Shown here piece by piece: positions 1-9,400 of a stretch of 64,000 bases of DNA. The DNA comes from Treponema sp. (GTDB taxonomy: Bacteria; Spirochaetota; Spirochaetia; Treponematales; Treponemataceae). Position 1 is the stretch's first letter; the number at the start of each line of letters is the position of its first letter. A program made the translations under genes and the position numbers. The DNA is taken from assembly GCA_016296575.1 (NCBI GenBank), contig JAEDJA010000001.1, positions 1 to 64,000 of the forward strand, given 5' to 3'. The notes under the pieces were generated by a model, which worked only from the letters and a program-made list of their open reading frames with translations, was not told the origin of the DNA and did not search any database.

Positions 1-151
1 TTTGCTACCTCGCATTGCTCGGCTTAACGCAAATGTTGCAGGCATTTAGAGCATGTAAAACCCGGTGTAATGTACTTCCCTTGAACATTGTCTTTAGGTC
101 ATTCCAACCTTTGCTACCTCGCATTGCTCGGCTTAACGCAAATGTTGCAGG
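1..151. repeat. Direct repeat pair, 42 bp
   Basis: Bases 1-42 and 110-151 are identical over 42 bases; both begin TTTGCTACCTCGCATTGCTC and end TGTTGCAGG. The period is 109 bases. The spacer is not repeated and no coding frame is evident. The first copy begins at the window edge, so more copies may lie upstream. It looks like an intergenic repeat of unknown role just upstream of the thiamine operon promoter. Confidence 0.8.
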
Positions 152-168
152 GTTTCTTTAGCCCCACT

Positions 169-197
169 TTGATTTAAAATCAATTTTTTTATATAAT
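169..197 (+). promoter_or_regulatory. Promoter of thiBPQ
   Basis: A -35 box TTGATT (169-174), a 17-base spacer and a perfect -10 box TATAAT (192-197) place transcription start near 204, exactly at the 5' edge of the TPP riboswitch. Seen directly; the promoter function is inferred. Confidence 0.75.
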
Positions 198-205
198 ATT
201 TTCAA

Positions 206-297
206 TGACCGGGGTGCCGTATAAATCGGCTGAGATTATACCCGCAGAACATCGCATGATGTTCCAACCTGATCCGGACAATACCGGCGGAGGAAGG
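206..297 (+). promoter_or_regulatory. TPP (thiamine pyrophosphate) riboswitch
   Basis: The stretch carries the conserved thi-box features: GGGGTGCC at 211, the CTGAGA core followed by ATACCC (pyrimidine-sensing arm), and ACCTGATCCGG followed by a closing CCGG (pyrophosphate-sensing arm). The Shine-Dalgarno of thiB (GGAGGAAGG, 289-297) directly abuts the closing helix and no terminator hairpin with a T-run separates them. TPP-induced occlusion of the ribosome site is therefore the likely mechanism. The downstream genes encode a thiamine transporter, which fits. Confidence 0.93.
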
Positions 298-298
298 C

Positions 299-1327
299 AT
301 GAAGAAAAATCACGTCCTTTTTGTATTAACTTCTCTTATTTTTGGCTCTTTGGCTTTTGTTTCATGTTCAAAAAAAGAAACTCTTACCAAAGAAGTAAAC
401 ATCTACACATACGACTCATTCAGCGGTGAATGGGGAGCTGGTCCTGCCATTGCTCAGGCTTTTGAAGCAAAAACAGGTATTCACGTAAATTACATTGACT
501 GTGAAGACGGTGTAGCTATCCTTTCACGTGCAGTTTCAGAAAAAGCTGCTCCACAGGCCGATATCCTTCTTGGTTTGGACAACAATCTGGCTCTCCGCGC
601 TGCAAAAGAAGATGTACTGGTTTCTTACAAAGCCGCAAATCTTGAAAAATGTGTTTCATCTGACTTTGTAAAAGCATTGAATCCAAAAACAGCAAATCTT
701 CTTACTCCATACGATTACAGTCATTTTGCCGTAATTTTTGATACACTTTCATCGTATAAAGCACCAGCAAGTCTTTCAGATCTTACAAAGCCTGAATATG
801 AAGCTGCTTTCATTACAATGGATCCACGAACTTCAACACCAGGCCTTGGATTTCTTTCCTGGACAGTTGCTGTTTTTGGTGATGATTATCCAAAATTCTG
901 GGAAGCACTTAAACCTTCAATTCTTACAATGAGCCCAAGCTGGAGTTCAGGTTACGGTATGTTTACAAATGGTGAATCTCCAATGGCAATCAGTTATGTT
1001 ACAAGTCCTGCCTATCATGTTGAATATGATGATACAGATCGTTTCCAGGCAGTACTTTTTGATGAAGGTCATGTAATGCAGGTAGAAGGAGCTGGTCTTT
1101 TGAAAGGTGCAAAGAATGCCGCTGCAGCAAAAATGTTCCTTGACTTCCTTGTTTCTACAGAAGCTCAGGAGCTTCTTCCAATCGGCCAGTGGATGTTCCC
1201 TGTAAATAAAGATGTAGTTCTTCCATCTTGTTACGAAATTTGTAAAGTTCCTTCAAAAACAATTTACGCTGATGCTGAAAAAGTAGAAAAAGCCGTAAAT
1301 GTAGTGATGGACATTTTGAACAGATAG
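299..1327 (+). CDS. thiB: Thiamine ABC transporter substrate-binding lipoprotein
   Basis: This 342-residue periplasmic binding protein would capture thiamine or its phosphates for ThiPQ. The N-terminus is a lipoprotein signal (MKKNHVLF.., hydrophobic stretch, lipobox AFVSC with Cys23). The mature part has the TbpA/ThiB-type sequence: VNIYTYDSF near residue 35, a SGYGMF segment near 220 and a C-terminal FPVN motif. Its start has a Shine-Dalgarno GGAGG five bases upstream, embedded at the end of the TPP riboswitch, so thiamine status should control it. thiP follows after one base. The family call is secure; the exact substrate rests on the riboswitch and operon. Confidence 0.92.
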   Translation: MKKNHVLFVLTSLIFGSLAFVSCSKKETLTKEVNIYTYDSFSGEWGAGPAIAQAFEAKTGIHVNYIDCEDGVAILSRAVSEKAAPQADILLGLDNNLALRAAKEDVLVSYKAANLEKCVSSDFVKALNPKTANLLTPYDYSHFAVIFDTLSSYKAPASLSDLTKPEYEAAFITMDPRTSTPGLGFLSWTVAVFGDDYPKFWEALKPSILTMSPSWSSGYGMFTNGESPMAISYVTSPAYHVEYDDTDRFQAVLFDEGHVMQVEGAGLLKGAKNAAAAKMFLDFLVSTEAQELLPIGQWMFPVNKDVVLPSCYEICKVPSKTIYADAEKVEKAVNVVMDILNR

Positions 1328-1328
1328 A

Positions 1329-2972
1329 ATGAACAGAAGAAAAGCAGGACAATTATTTCGCCTCATTACAGCGGTTTTAAGCGTTGCAGCAGGAGTTATT
1401 GTTGTTCTTGCTTTTCTTGCCCCTTTGTGCCGTGTCATTTTGGGTAACCTCACACATCTGGGGAGTTCTACAGCATCTTTTTCTTACATATTAAAAGTAA
1501 CTTTCTTTACGTTAAAAACAGCCCTTTTGTCTACTTTTGTTGCATTTGTAATGGGAGTAGTGGGGGCCTTTTTTTGCGGAACACGAACTTTTTTTTGCCG
1601 GCAGATTCTTTTGAGCTTTTCGGCAGTTCCTTTGTGTATTCCGCCTCTTATCACTGCTCTAGGTTACGTAAGTTTTTTTGGAATGAACGGTTATTTCAAT
1701 CAGATGATTAAAACCGCCTTTGACCTTAACCGCTCTCCAATCCGTTTTTTGTATTCAGAAATTGGAATTATTATTTGCCAGGGTTTTTATAATTTTCCTC
1801 TGGTTCTTTCCATTGTAAGCCGAGCCTGGAAAAACCTGGATATACAAAAAGAAAATGCAGCTCGTCTGCTTGGTGCAGGTTCCGGACGTGTATTTTTTAC
1901 AGTAACGCTTCCTATTCTTTTGCCTGCAATGGCTACAGCCTGTATTCCGGTTTTCTTATTCTGCTTTTTCAGTTTTATGATCGTTCTTTTGTTTTCGCCT
2001 CCAGGCACTTCTACCCTTGAAGTGGAAATTTTCCGTGCAGTGCGGAATACTCTTGATACAGGAGCGGCAACAGGATTTGCAATTACCGAAACCTTTACTG
2101 CTCTTCTTGTGGTTTTTCTGTATAGTTTAATTCTGCAAAGAAATTCCAGCCGAATAATTGACGCGGTAGAAAAACGAAGTCTTTTTCCAGGAATTTCTAA
2201 GGCACCTTATCAAAATAATTTCTGCCGTTTTCTTGAATTGCTGGTATTTATTATTTTCATGCTCCTTACAATCACTTTTTTTGTGCTGCCGCTTATTGGA
2301 ATAATCCTTTACGGTTTTATGAAAAAACAAGGAACTGGTTTTGTATGGAGTTTTTCCCATTATACGGCACTTTTTACAAATAAAAACTTTATTTTTGCCC
2401 TTAAAAATACTCTGAAAATGGCACCTTGGACTGGATTTTTGTGCACTGTCCTTGGTTTTTCATATTCTGTTGCTTTTCCTAAAAAAAATGTCCTTAGTCA
2501 GAGTCTGCCTCTTCTTTCCATGGCAGTCAGCTCAGTGGTTTTAGGATGGGGCGTTATTTCAATTTTCAGAAGCTCCAGTCCAGTTATTCTTGTAATAATG
2601 CAGACTGCAATTTATTGGCCTGTTGCATACCGCCAGATTCAAAGTCGTGTAGATTCCATTTCCACTGATGTAATAAATGCTGGGCTTCTTCTTGGATCAG
2701 GTCGTCTTGAAGTAATTTTCAGAATCATGCTTCCATTGTGCCTTCAGTCACTTTTTAGTGCTTTCTGTTATTGTTTTGCACTTTCCTGCGGCGATACTAC
2801 TTTGCCACTTATGCTCAGCGTAAGAAATTTTGATACCTTGTCCTTGTACACCTACCGACTGGCTGGTGCCTACCGCTTTAATCAGGCCTGTGCCTGTGCT
2901 ACAGTGCTTGGAATCTTATGCTGTACTGTATTTGGTTTAAGTGGTTTAAAGAAAATAAGGCATACTCATTAA
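1329..2972 (+). CDS. thiP: Thiamine ABC transporter permease
   Basis: A 547-residue inner-membrane permease made of two fused half-permeases, as in other ThiP proteins. The first half (about residues 1-270) and second half (about 300-540) each carry several hydrophobic helices and an EAA-type loop for ATPase docking (ENAARLLGAGSGRVFFTVTLP near 178; INAGLLLGSGRLEVIFRIMLP near 450). It starts one base after thiB stops, implying translational coupling, and is followed by thiQ. It should form the transmembrane channel of the thiamine importer under riboswitch control. Confidence 0.9.
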   Translation: MNRRKAGQLFRLITAVLSVAAGVIVVLAFLAPLCRVILGNLTHLGSSTASFSYILKVTFFTLKTALLSTFVAFVMGVVGAFFCGTRTFFCRQILLSFSAVPLCIPPLITALGYVSFFGMNGYFNQMIKTAFDLNRSPIRFLYSEIGIIICQGFYNFPLVLSIVSRAWKNLDIQKENAARLLGAGSGRVFFTVTLPILLPAMATACIPVFLFCFFSFMIVLLFSPPGTSTLEVEIFRAVRNTLDTGAATGFAITETFTALLVVFLYSLILQRNSSRIIDAVEKRSLFPGISKAPYQNNFCRFLELLVFIIFMLLTITFFVLPLIGIILYGFMKKQGTGFVWSFSHYTALFTNKNFIFALKNTLKMAPWTGFLCTVLGFSYSVAFPKKNVLSQSLPLLSMAVSSVVLGWGVISIFRSSSPVILVIMQTAIYWPVAYRQIQSRVDSISTDVINAGLLLGSGRLEVIFRIMLPLCLQSLFSAFCYCFALSCGDTTLPLMLSVRNFDTLSLYTYRLAGAYRFNQACACATVLGILCCTVFGLSGLKKIRHTH

Positions 2973-2990
2973 TCATCTATGGGAGATTTT

Positions 2991-3611
2991 ATGTTTTTAA
3001 GAATTGAAAATCTGAAAAAAAACTATCCTATGACACATATAGACTTTTCTCTTTCCTGTGAAAAAGGTCAGCTTGTCTGTTTACTTGGTGCAAGTGGCAG
3101 CGGTAAATCTACTATATTAAAAATGATTTCTGGTCTTGAAGCTCCAGATTCAAGTGATGCACTTATTGTTTTGGACGGAAAAGAGATTCAAAATCTTTCT
3201 CCTTCAAAGAGGGAAGTGGGAATGGTTTTTCAGAACGGTGCTCTTTTTGATCATCTGAATGTGGAAGATAATGTAGCTTACGGCCTGATTTCTTCCGGAA
3301 TGAAAAAAAGTGTTGCCCGTAAAGCAGCTTCAGAATATCTTGAAAAATTTAATCTTGCTGGATTTGGAAAACGACGTATTCAAAATCTTTCCGGTGGTGA
3401 AAAACAGCGTGTTGCACTGGCTCGAACTTTAATCACCAATCCTAAACTGGTTCTTCTTGATGAGCCCCTTTCTGCCCTGGATGCCGATCTTAGAAAAAAA
3501 CTGGCTGCACAGATTAAGGAATGGCACAAAACCTTGGGCTGGACTGGAATAATGGTAACCCATGATGAAGAAGAAGCCCGGACTGTAGCCGACGTTATAG
3601 TACGCCTGTAA
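2991..3611 (+). CDS. thiQ: Thiamine ABC transporter ATPase
   Basis: The 206-residue ATPase drives the ThiBP importer. It has Walker A GASGSGKST, a Q-loop (MVFQNG), signature LSGGEKQRVALAR, Walker B LVLLDEP and switch histidine THDEEEA. A longer reading from an ATG at 2979 is possible, but the ATG at 2991 sits five bases after GGGAGA (2981-2986) and gives the usual ThiQ N-terminus (MFLRIENLKK), so 2991 is chosen. The protein is short and ends soon after the switch region, as ThiQ proteins do. It is the third gene of thiBPQ. Confidence 0.9.
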   Translation: MFLRIENLKKNYPMTHIDFSLSCEKGQLVCLLGASGSGKSTILKMISGLEAPDSSDALIVLDGKEIQNLSPSKREVGMVFQNGALFDHLNVEDNVAYGLISSGMKKSVARKAASEYLEKFNLAGFGKRRIQNLSGGEKQRVALARTLITNPKLVLLDEPLSALDADLRKKLAAQIKEWHKTLGWTGIMVTHDEEEARTVADVIVRL

Positions 3612-3652
3612 TAAAGCAATTAGATTCAATAAAAAATATTTTTTTCTTTCCT

Positions 3653-3681
3653 TTGAACAGAAATTTCAGTAAATTTAGAAT
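3653..3681 (+). promoter_or_regulatory. groL promoter
   Basis: -35 TTGAAC (3653-3658), 17-base spacer, -10 TAGAAT (3676-3681). The transcript would have about 38 bases of leader including a small GGGC-GATT-GCCC hairpin (3693-3704) and AGAGG (3712-3716) before the ATG. No CIRCE inverted repeat (TTAGCACTC-N9-GAGTGCTAA) is visible, so HrcA control is not supported here. Confidence 0.65.
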
Positions 3682-3725
3682 AAGTAAATCACGGGCGATT
3701 GCCCTGCAAATAGAGGTAAAATAAA

Positions 3726-5351
3726 ATGGCAAAACAACTGCTTTTTAATGAAGATGCAAGAAAAAAACTGCTTTCAGGTGTTGAACAGATTTCTAAAGCT
3801 GTAAAAACAACTTTGGGTCCTTGTGGCCGAATGGTTATGATGGATAAAAAATATGGTTCCCCTGTAATCACAAAAGATGGTGTTTCTGTAGCTAAAGAAA
3901 TTGAACTTGAAGATCCTTTTGAAAATATGGGAGCTCAGTTTGTACGTGAAGTAGCTGCAAAAACAAATGATGATGCTGGTGACGGTACAACAACAGCTAC
4001 AGTTCTTTCATACGCTCTGGTTCGCGAAGGACTTAAAGCTGTATCTGCAGGTATGACTCCAATCGAAGTAAAACGGGGAATGGACAAAGCTGTAAAGCTT
4101 GCAGTTGATGAAATCAAGAAAAATTCAAAGCCTGTAAAAAATGCCGACGATATTACAAATATTGCTACAATTTCAGCAAATAACGATCCTGAAATCGGTA
4201 AAATGCTTGCCGATGCCATTGAAAAAGTTGGCAAAGATGGTGTAATCACAGTTGAAGAATCAAAAAATATGGAAATGACTGTTGATACTGTTGAAGGTAT
4301 GCAGTTTGACCGCGGTTATATTTCATCTTACTTTGTAACAGACCGTGAACGCATGGAAGCTTCTTTCAACGATGCTTACGTTCTTATTTATGATAAAAAA
4401 ATCTCTACAATGAAAGATCTTCTTCCAATCCTTGAACCGGTTGCAAATGAAGGACGCCCTCTTGTTATTATTGCAGAAGATGTTGATGGTGAAGCTCTTA
4501 CAACCTTGGTATTGAACACAATCCGCGGAACAATCAAATGCTGTGCAGTTAAAGCTCCAGGATTTGGTGACCGACGAAAGGATATGCTTCAGGATATTGC
4601 AATCCTCACAGGTGGACAGGTTATTTCGGAAGAAGTTGGACTTAAGCTTGAAAGTGCCACTGTTGATTATCTTGGTATGGCCAAATCCATTAAAATTGGC
4701 AAGGATAATACAACAATCGTTGGTGGAGCAGGGGATGCCAAAAACATCAAAGCCCGTGTTGAAGAAATCAAAACTCAGATTGAAAAATCTACTTCATCTT
4801 ACGATAAAGAACAGCTTCAGAAACGACTTGCAAAGCTTTCAGGTGGAGTTGCCGTTATCAGCGTAGGTGCCAATACAGAAACTGAAATGAAAGAAATGAA
4901 GTTCCGTGTTGAAGATACAATCGCTGCAACCCGTGCCGCTTTGGAAGAAGGTATTGTTTCTGGTGGTGGACTTGCTCTTCTTGAAGCTTCAAAGGTTCTT
5001 GAAACAATCCCAGAAGATCTTTCTGAAGATGAAAAAGTTGGATTCAAGATTGTTCGCCGCGCTTTGGAAGAACCAATCCGCCAGATTGCAGAAAATGCCG
5101 GTCTTGATGGTGCAGTTATTGCCGAACGTGCCAAGAATGAAAAGAAGGGAATTGGTTACGATGCAAGAGCTGGAAAATGGTGTAACATGGTAGAAGCCGG
5201 AATTATTGACCCAGCCAAAGTAACATGTTCAGCACTTAAAAATGCCGCATCTGTTGCAGCTACACTCCTTACAACAGAATGTGCAATTACAGATATTCCA
5301 ACTCCTCCAGTAGCAGCTCCAGCTGCTCCAGATATGGGTGGAATGTACTAA
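3726..5351 (+). CDS. groL: Chaperonin GroEL (HSP60)
   Basis: A 541-residue group I chaperonin subunit forming the ATP-driven folding ring in the cytoplasm. The whole length matches the family: TLGPCGRMVMMDKKYGSPVITKDGVSVAKEI near residue 30, the ATP-binding GDGTTTATV near 85, and VEEGIVSGGG-type sequence near 405. The C-terminus ends PAAPDMGGMY, with only one GGM rather than the long GGM tail of E. coli. Start is set by AGAGG nine bases upstream. No groES is adjacent or elsewhere in the window, so the co-chaperonin must be encoded separately. The gene has its own promoter and a strong terminator. Confidence 0.98.
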   Translation: MAKQLLFNEDARKKLLSGVEQISKAVKTTLGPCGRMVMMDKKYGSPVITKDGVSVAKEIELEDPFENMGAQFVREVAAKTNDDAGDGTTTATVLSYALVREGLKAVSAGMTPIEVKRGMDKAVKLAVDEIKKNSKPVKNADDITNIATISANNDPEIGKMLADAIEKVGKDGVITVEESKNMEMTVDTVEGMQFDRGYISSYFVTDRERMEASFNDAYVLIYDKKISTMKDLLPILEPVANEGRPLVIIAEDVDGEALTTLVLNTIRGTIKCCAVKAPGFGDRRKDMLQDIAILTGGQVISEEVGLKLESATVDYLGMAKSIKIGKDNTTIVGGAGDAKNIKARVEEIKTQIEKSTSSYDKEQLQKRLAKLSGGVAVISVGANTETEMKEMKFRVEDTIAATRAALEEGIVSGGGLALLEASKVLETIPEDLSEDEKVGFKIVRRALEEPIRQIAENAGLDGAVIAERAKNEKKGIGYDARAGKWCNMVEAGIIDPAKVTCSALKNAASVAATLLTTECAITDIPTPPVAAPAAPDMGGMY

Positions 5352-5384
5352 TATCAAGACTAACAAAAATATTTTGTAATACGT

Positions 5385-5431
5385 CGAAGTCAAGGCACGC
5401 TAACGCTTAAAGCCTTGACTTCGCCGTTTTT
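5385..5431 (+). terminator. Rho-independent terminator of groL
   Basis: A perfect 12-bp stem CGAAGTCAAGGC / GCCTTGACTTCG (5385-5396 with 5412-5423) with a 15-base loop, followed by a T-run at 5427-5431. It lies between groL and the convergent EamA gene. Confidence 0.85.
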
Positions 5432-5440
5432 AGGCGGTTA

Positions 5441-6367
5441 CTAATTTTTTTTAGGAGCTGTTGTAAACTGGGAAATAACGATGGCTGTAAACATGATTAT
5501 ACAACCGGCAATTTCCCGTCCTGAAAGGGATTCGTGAAGGAAAAGTGCTGCAAATAAAGTAGCAAATACAGATTCCATGCACATTAATAGAGATGCAATT
5601 GTAGCTTCGCAGTATTTCTGTCCAATTACCTGCATAGTGTATGCAAAACCGCAGCTCATAATACCAGAGTAAAGGATAGGAAGAAGACCTGCTTTAATAT
5701 CAGCAAAATCAGGACGTTCAAAGATAAACATTAAAATTGTAGAGATTGTACCGGCAGTAAAAAACTGAATGCAAGAAAGTTTGATTCCGTCACATTCAGG
5801 TGCAAATTTTTCTATAAACAAAATCTGGAATGCAAAGAAAAGTGCGCAGATTAAGGAAAGTACATCACCAAAATTAATGGCTGTAATTTCAGGTGTTTTA
5901 AAACAGAGGAAATACAATCCTACAAATCCAATTGTTACACATAACCAGGTTATAAGGGAAACCCGTTTTTTGAAAAGAATTAACCCGATCATTGGAACAA
6001 AGAACATGTACATGGCAGTAATGAATGCAATCTTTCCTGTTGAAGCTCCTGGCTGGTAGAATGCAAACTGCTGAAAATCTGTTGCAATACAAAGAAAAAC
6101 ACCGATTATCATTCCGTATTTTAATACTTTTTTATCTGCAATTTTTTTCTGCTGCTTTTCTTCGTCAGTCATCTTTTTTGAAGCCGCTTTGTCCTTTATA
6201 ATAATAAATGGAAGAAGGAAAAGAGCGCCAATCAATGTTCGTATTCCCATAAAGGCAAAACCTGGAACATTTTCACTACCGATTGTCTGAGCTAGAAAAG
6301 AAGAGCCCCAAATGATTGCTGTAAGGAGTAAAAGTACAACTCCCTTAAACTGTGTTTTTGTTTTCAT
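5441..6367 (-). CDS. EamA/DMT-family transporter
   Basis: A 308-residue inner-membrane protein with about ten hydrophobic helices in two five-helix EamA repeats. The first repeat begins GVVLLLLTAIIWGSSFLAQ near residue 9, a typical EamA opening, and the second ends with ..GREIAGCIIMFTAIVISQF near 285. DMT-superfamily members export or import small metabolites such as amino acids; the substrate cannot be read from sequence. It is convergent with groL and diverges from the activase. The start has no Shine-Dalgarno but a promoter (TTGCAA-17-TAATAT) ends eight bases upstream, suggesting a nearly leaderless mRNA. Confidence 0.85.
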   Translation of the reverse strand: MKTKTQFKGVVLLLLTAIIWGSSFLAQTIGSENVPGFAFMGIRTLIGALFLLPFIIIKDKAASKKMTDEEKQQKKIADKKVLKYGMIIGVFLCIATDFQQFAFYQPGASTGKIAFITAMYMFFVPMIGLILFKKRVSLITWLCVTIGFVGLYFLCFKTPEITAINFGDVLSLICALFFAFQILFIEKFAPECDGIKLSCIQFFTAGTISTILMFIFERPDFADIKAGLLPILYSGIMSCGFAYTMQVIGQKYCEATIASLLMCMESVFATLFAALFLHESLSGREIAGCIIMFTAIVISQFTTAPKKN

Positions 6368-6375
6368 AATAGAAG

Positions 6376-6404
6376 ATATTAGTCTTGTATGGATTTTTTT
6401 GCAA
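6376..6404 (-). promoter_or_regulatory. Promoter of the EamA transporter gene
   Basis: On the minus strand: -35 TTGCAA (6399-6404), 17-base spacer, -10 TAATAT (6376-6381), then eight bases to the ATG. Transcription would begin at or within a base or two of the start codon. Confidence 0.6.
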
Positions 6405-6427
6405 TATCACCAATAATTCTGGTTTTA

Positions 6428-6456
6428 TTGCCCATTTTAATCTTTTCTTCTATAAT
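6428..6456 (+). promoter_or_regulatory. Promoter of the dehydratase activase gene
   Basis: -35 TTGCCC (6428-6433), 17-base spacer, perfect -10 TATAAT (6451-6456), then seven bases (ATATACC) to ATG at 6464. This predicts a leaderless transcript. It also argues against a longer reading frame starting at 6389, because the promoter would lie inside it. Confidence 0.7.
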
Positions 6457-6463
6457 ATATACC

Positions 6464-9400
6464 ATGGATCAATTTACAGAACTTTTGCCAATTCGTGTTG
6501 GTATTGATGTTGGTTCTACAACTGTTAAAGTTGCAATTCTTGATGATAATGATAATCTTCTCTACAGTGATTATCAGCGTCACCGTGCCGACATCCGTAG
6601 CACAATTATAAATGTAGTTACAACCGCTTTTGATAAGCTTGAAAAAGAAATCGAAGGTGGAGACGAGAGAAAAATCAGTGTAAAGGTTACAGGATCAGGT
6701 GGTCTCTCTGTTTCTCAGTGGCTCAACATTCCATTTATTCAGGAAGTAATTGCCGCTACTACTGCTGTAAAAAAAGTTATTCCACAAACTGATGTAGTGA
6801 TAGAACTTGGTGGTGAAGACGCCAAAATTACATATTTTAAAGGCGGTGTTGAACAGCGTATGAACGGTACTTGTGCCGGTGGAACTGGTGCATTTATTGA
6901 TCAGATGGCTGCTCTTTTGGAAACTGATGCTTCTGGATTGAATGTACTTGCACGTAACACCGAACATATCTATCCAATTGCTGCCCGCTGTGGTGTATTT
7001 GCAAAAACTGACGTACAGCCTCTTATTAATGAAGGTGCCCGCCGTGAAGATATTGCTGCTTCCATTTTCCAGGCAGTTGTAAGCCAGACAATTTCCGGTC
7101 TTGCATGTGGAAAACCAATTCGTGGACACGTTGCATTTTTGGGTGGTCCGCTCCACTTTTTGGATCAGCTCCGTGAACGATTCATTCAGACACTTAAACT
7201 AAAAGATGACGAAATTATTGTTCCAGATAACTCAGAAGTTTTTGTTGCTTTAGGATGTGCTTATTCTGCCGAACGAAAAATTGAATGGAAAGAAAACGCC
7301 AGGTTCACTCCTGTTGAAAAAAAGGAAGGTGAACTTACTCCGGTTCAGTTCCATCAAGAAAACAACGAATTCAATTTTCCTACAATTCGCGAATTTAGAG
7401 ACAGTCTTAAAAATCTTGTAGGTGCTGAGCTTTCTGAAGTACAGCGTCTTGAACCTTTGTTTAAAAATGACACAGAGCTTGAAGAATTCAGAAACCGCCA
7501 TGAAGCACAGAAAGCTTTACGTGGTGATCTTGCTTCTACAAAAGGACCTGTTTTCCTTGGTATGGATGCCGGTTCTACCACAACAAAGGCTGTTCTTGTT
7601 GATACTGAAGGCCGCATCTTGTGGAATTTCTATGCTGCAAATGCCGGTAATCCTGTTGAACTTGCAACTAAGGTTTTAAAAGACTTGTATGCTATTCTTC
7701 CAAAAGATGTATATATTGGCCGTGCAGTAAGCACTGGTTATGGAGAAGCACTTTTCCAGGCTGCCTTTGGTGTTGATGCAGGTGAAGTTGAAACAATTAC
7801 ACATTACCGTGCAGCCGATTTCTTCGTTCCTGGTGTTGAATTCCTTTTGGATATTGGCGGTCAGGACATGAAATGTCTTCGTATGAAAGATGGAGCTATT
7901 GTTTCAATTCAGTTGAATGAAGCCTGTTCTTCCGGATGTGGATCTTTCCTTGATAATTTTGCCCGAACAATGGGAATGGATGTAAAGGAATTCAGTAAGA
8001 TTGCTCTCCGTGCCGAAAAACCTGTTGATCTTGGAAGCCGTTGTACTGTTTTTATGAATTCCCGGGTTAAACAGGCTCAAAAAGAAGGTGCTTCTGTTGC
8101 CGATATTTCAGCTGGTCTTTCATATTCAGTAATAAAAAATGCTCTTTTCAAGGTAATTAAGCTGCGTAAGGCCAGTGATATTGGTGAAAAAGTAGTAGTG
8201 CAGGGTGGAACCTTCTTTAATGATGCTGTTCTTCGTGCTTTTGAAAAAATTGCAGGTGTAAATGTTTTCCGTCCTGATGTAGCTGGTCTTATGGGTGCTT
8301 ACGGTTCTGCACTTATTGCTTATGACCAGTGGCGTGATCTTACTGCACCAAAACCAGGTGAACCTGAAGATACTTTCCATGATGTAAGATCGAATATTGC
8401 AACTTTGGAAGAATTGAATAATCTTAAAGTTGATCTTGAACTTAAACGCTGTGGAAAATGTCAGAATAATTGCCAGCTTACAATTAATACCTTTACATCA
8501 GGTGGTTCAAAACGATCTTTTGTTACTGGAAACCGCTGTGAAAAAGGTGCTGAAGTAGGTGATGTTGTAGTAGATGCTTCAAATAAACGGGATACTATTC
8601 TTGAGGAACAGGATGAACCAATGCCTAATCTTTTTGAATGGAAATACAAGCGTTTGTTCAATTATGCTCCGCGCCGTCCAGAAGATGCTCCTCTTGGAGA
8701 TGTAGGTATTCCTCGTGTTTTGAACATGTATGAAAACTATCCTCTGTGGTTTACCTTCTTTAACGAATTGGGTTTCCGTGTTATTCTTTCTCAAAGATCA
8801 AGCCGTTCAGTTTACGAGAAAGGTCTTGAAACAATTCCTTCCGAATCCGTATGTTACCCTGGAAAAATCAGCCATGGTCATGTGGAAAGTCTTCTCCAGC
8901 GAGGTGTTAGTTTTATTTTCTATCCTTGTGCACCTTATGAAAAACAGGAAGACGACGGGGCCGGAAACCACTACAACTGTCCTATCGTAACTAGTTATCC
9001 TGAAGTTCTGCGTAACAACGTTGAAGCACTTCGACAGGATAAAAATATTCTTTACATGGATCCGTTCCTGCCAATTTATGACAAAATGCGTCTGGCAGAA
9101 CGACTTTACGAAGAGCTTCATCCTCATTTCCCAATGCTCACTCAGATTATGATTACAGAAGCTGTGGATAAAGCCTGGGCAGAACAGGAAAGATTCAAGG
9201 AAGATGTTCAGAAAGCCGGTGAAGAAGCACTTGAAAAGATGATTCGTTCAAGCGGTTCAGGTATTGTTCTGTCTGGTCGTCCTTATCATCTTGATCCAGA
9301 GATTAACCACGGTATTCCAGAAATGATTAACGGTCTTGGCATGGCAGTATTTACTGAAGATTCAGTAGCTCATCTTGGTGCAATTGAACGACCTTTACGT

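Noticed and set aside
3612..3725. CIRCE heat-shock operator before groL
   Set aside because: No TTAGCACTC/GAGTGCTAA inverted repeat; only a four-base-pair hairpin is present.
6389..6463. N-terminal extension of the activase
   Set aside because: The interval contains a -35/-10 pair for the gene and a hydrophobic, non-family peptide; the family N-terminus starts at 6464.
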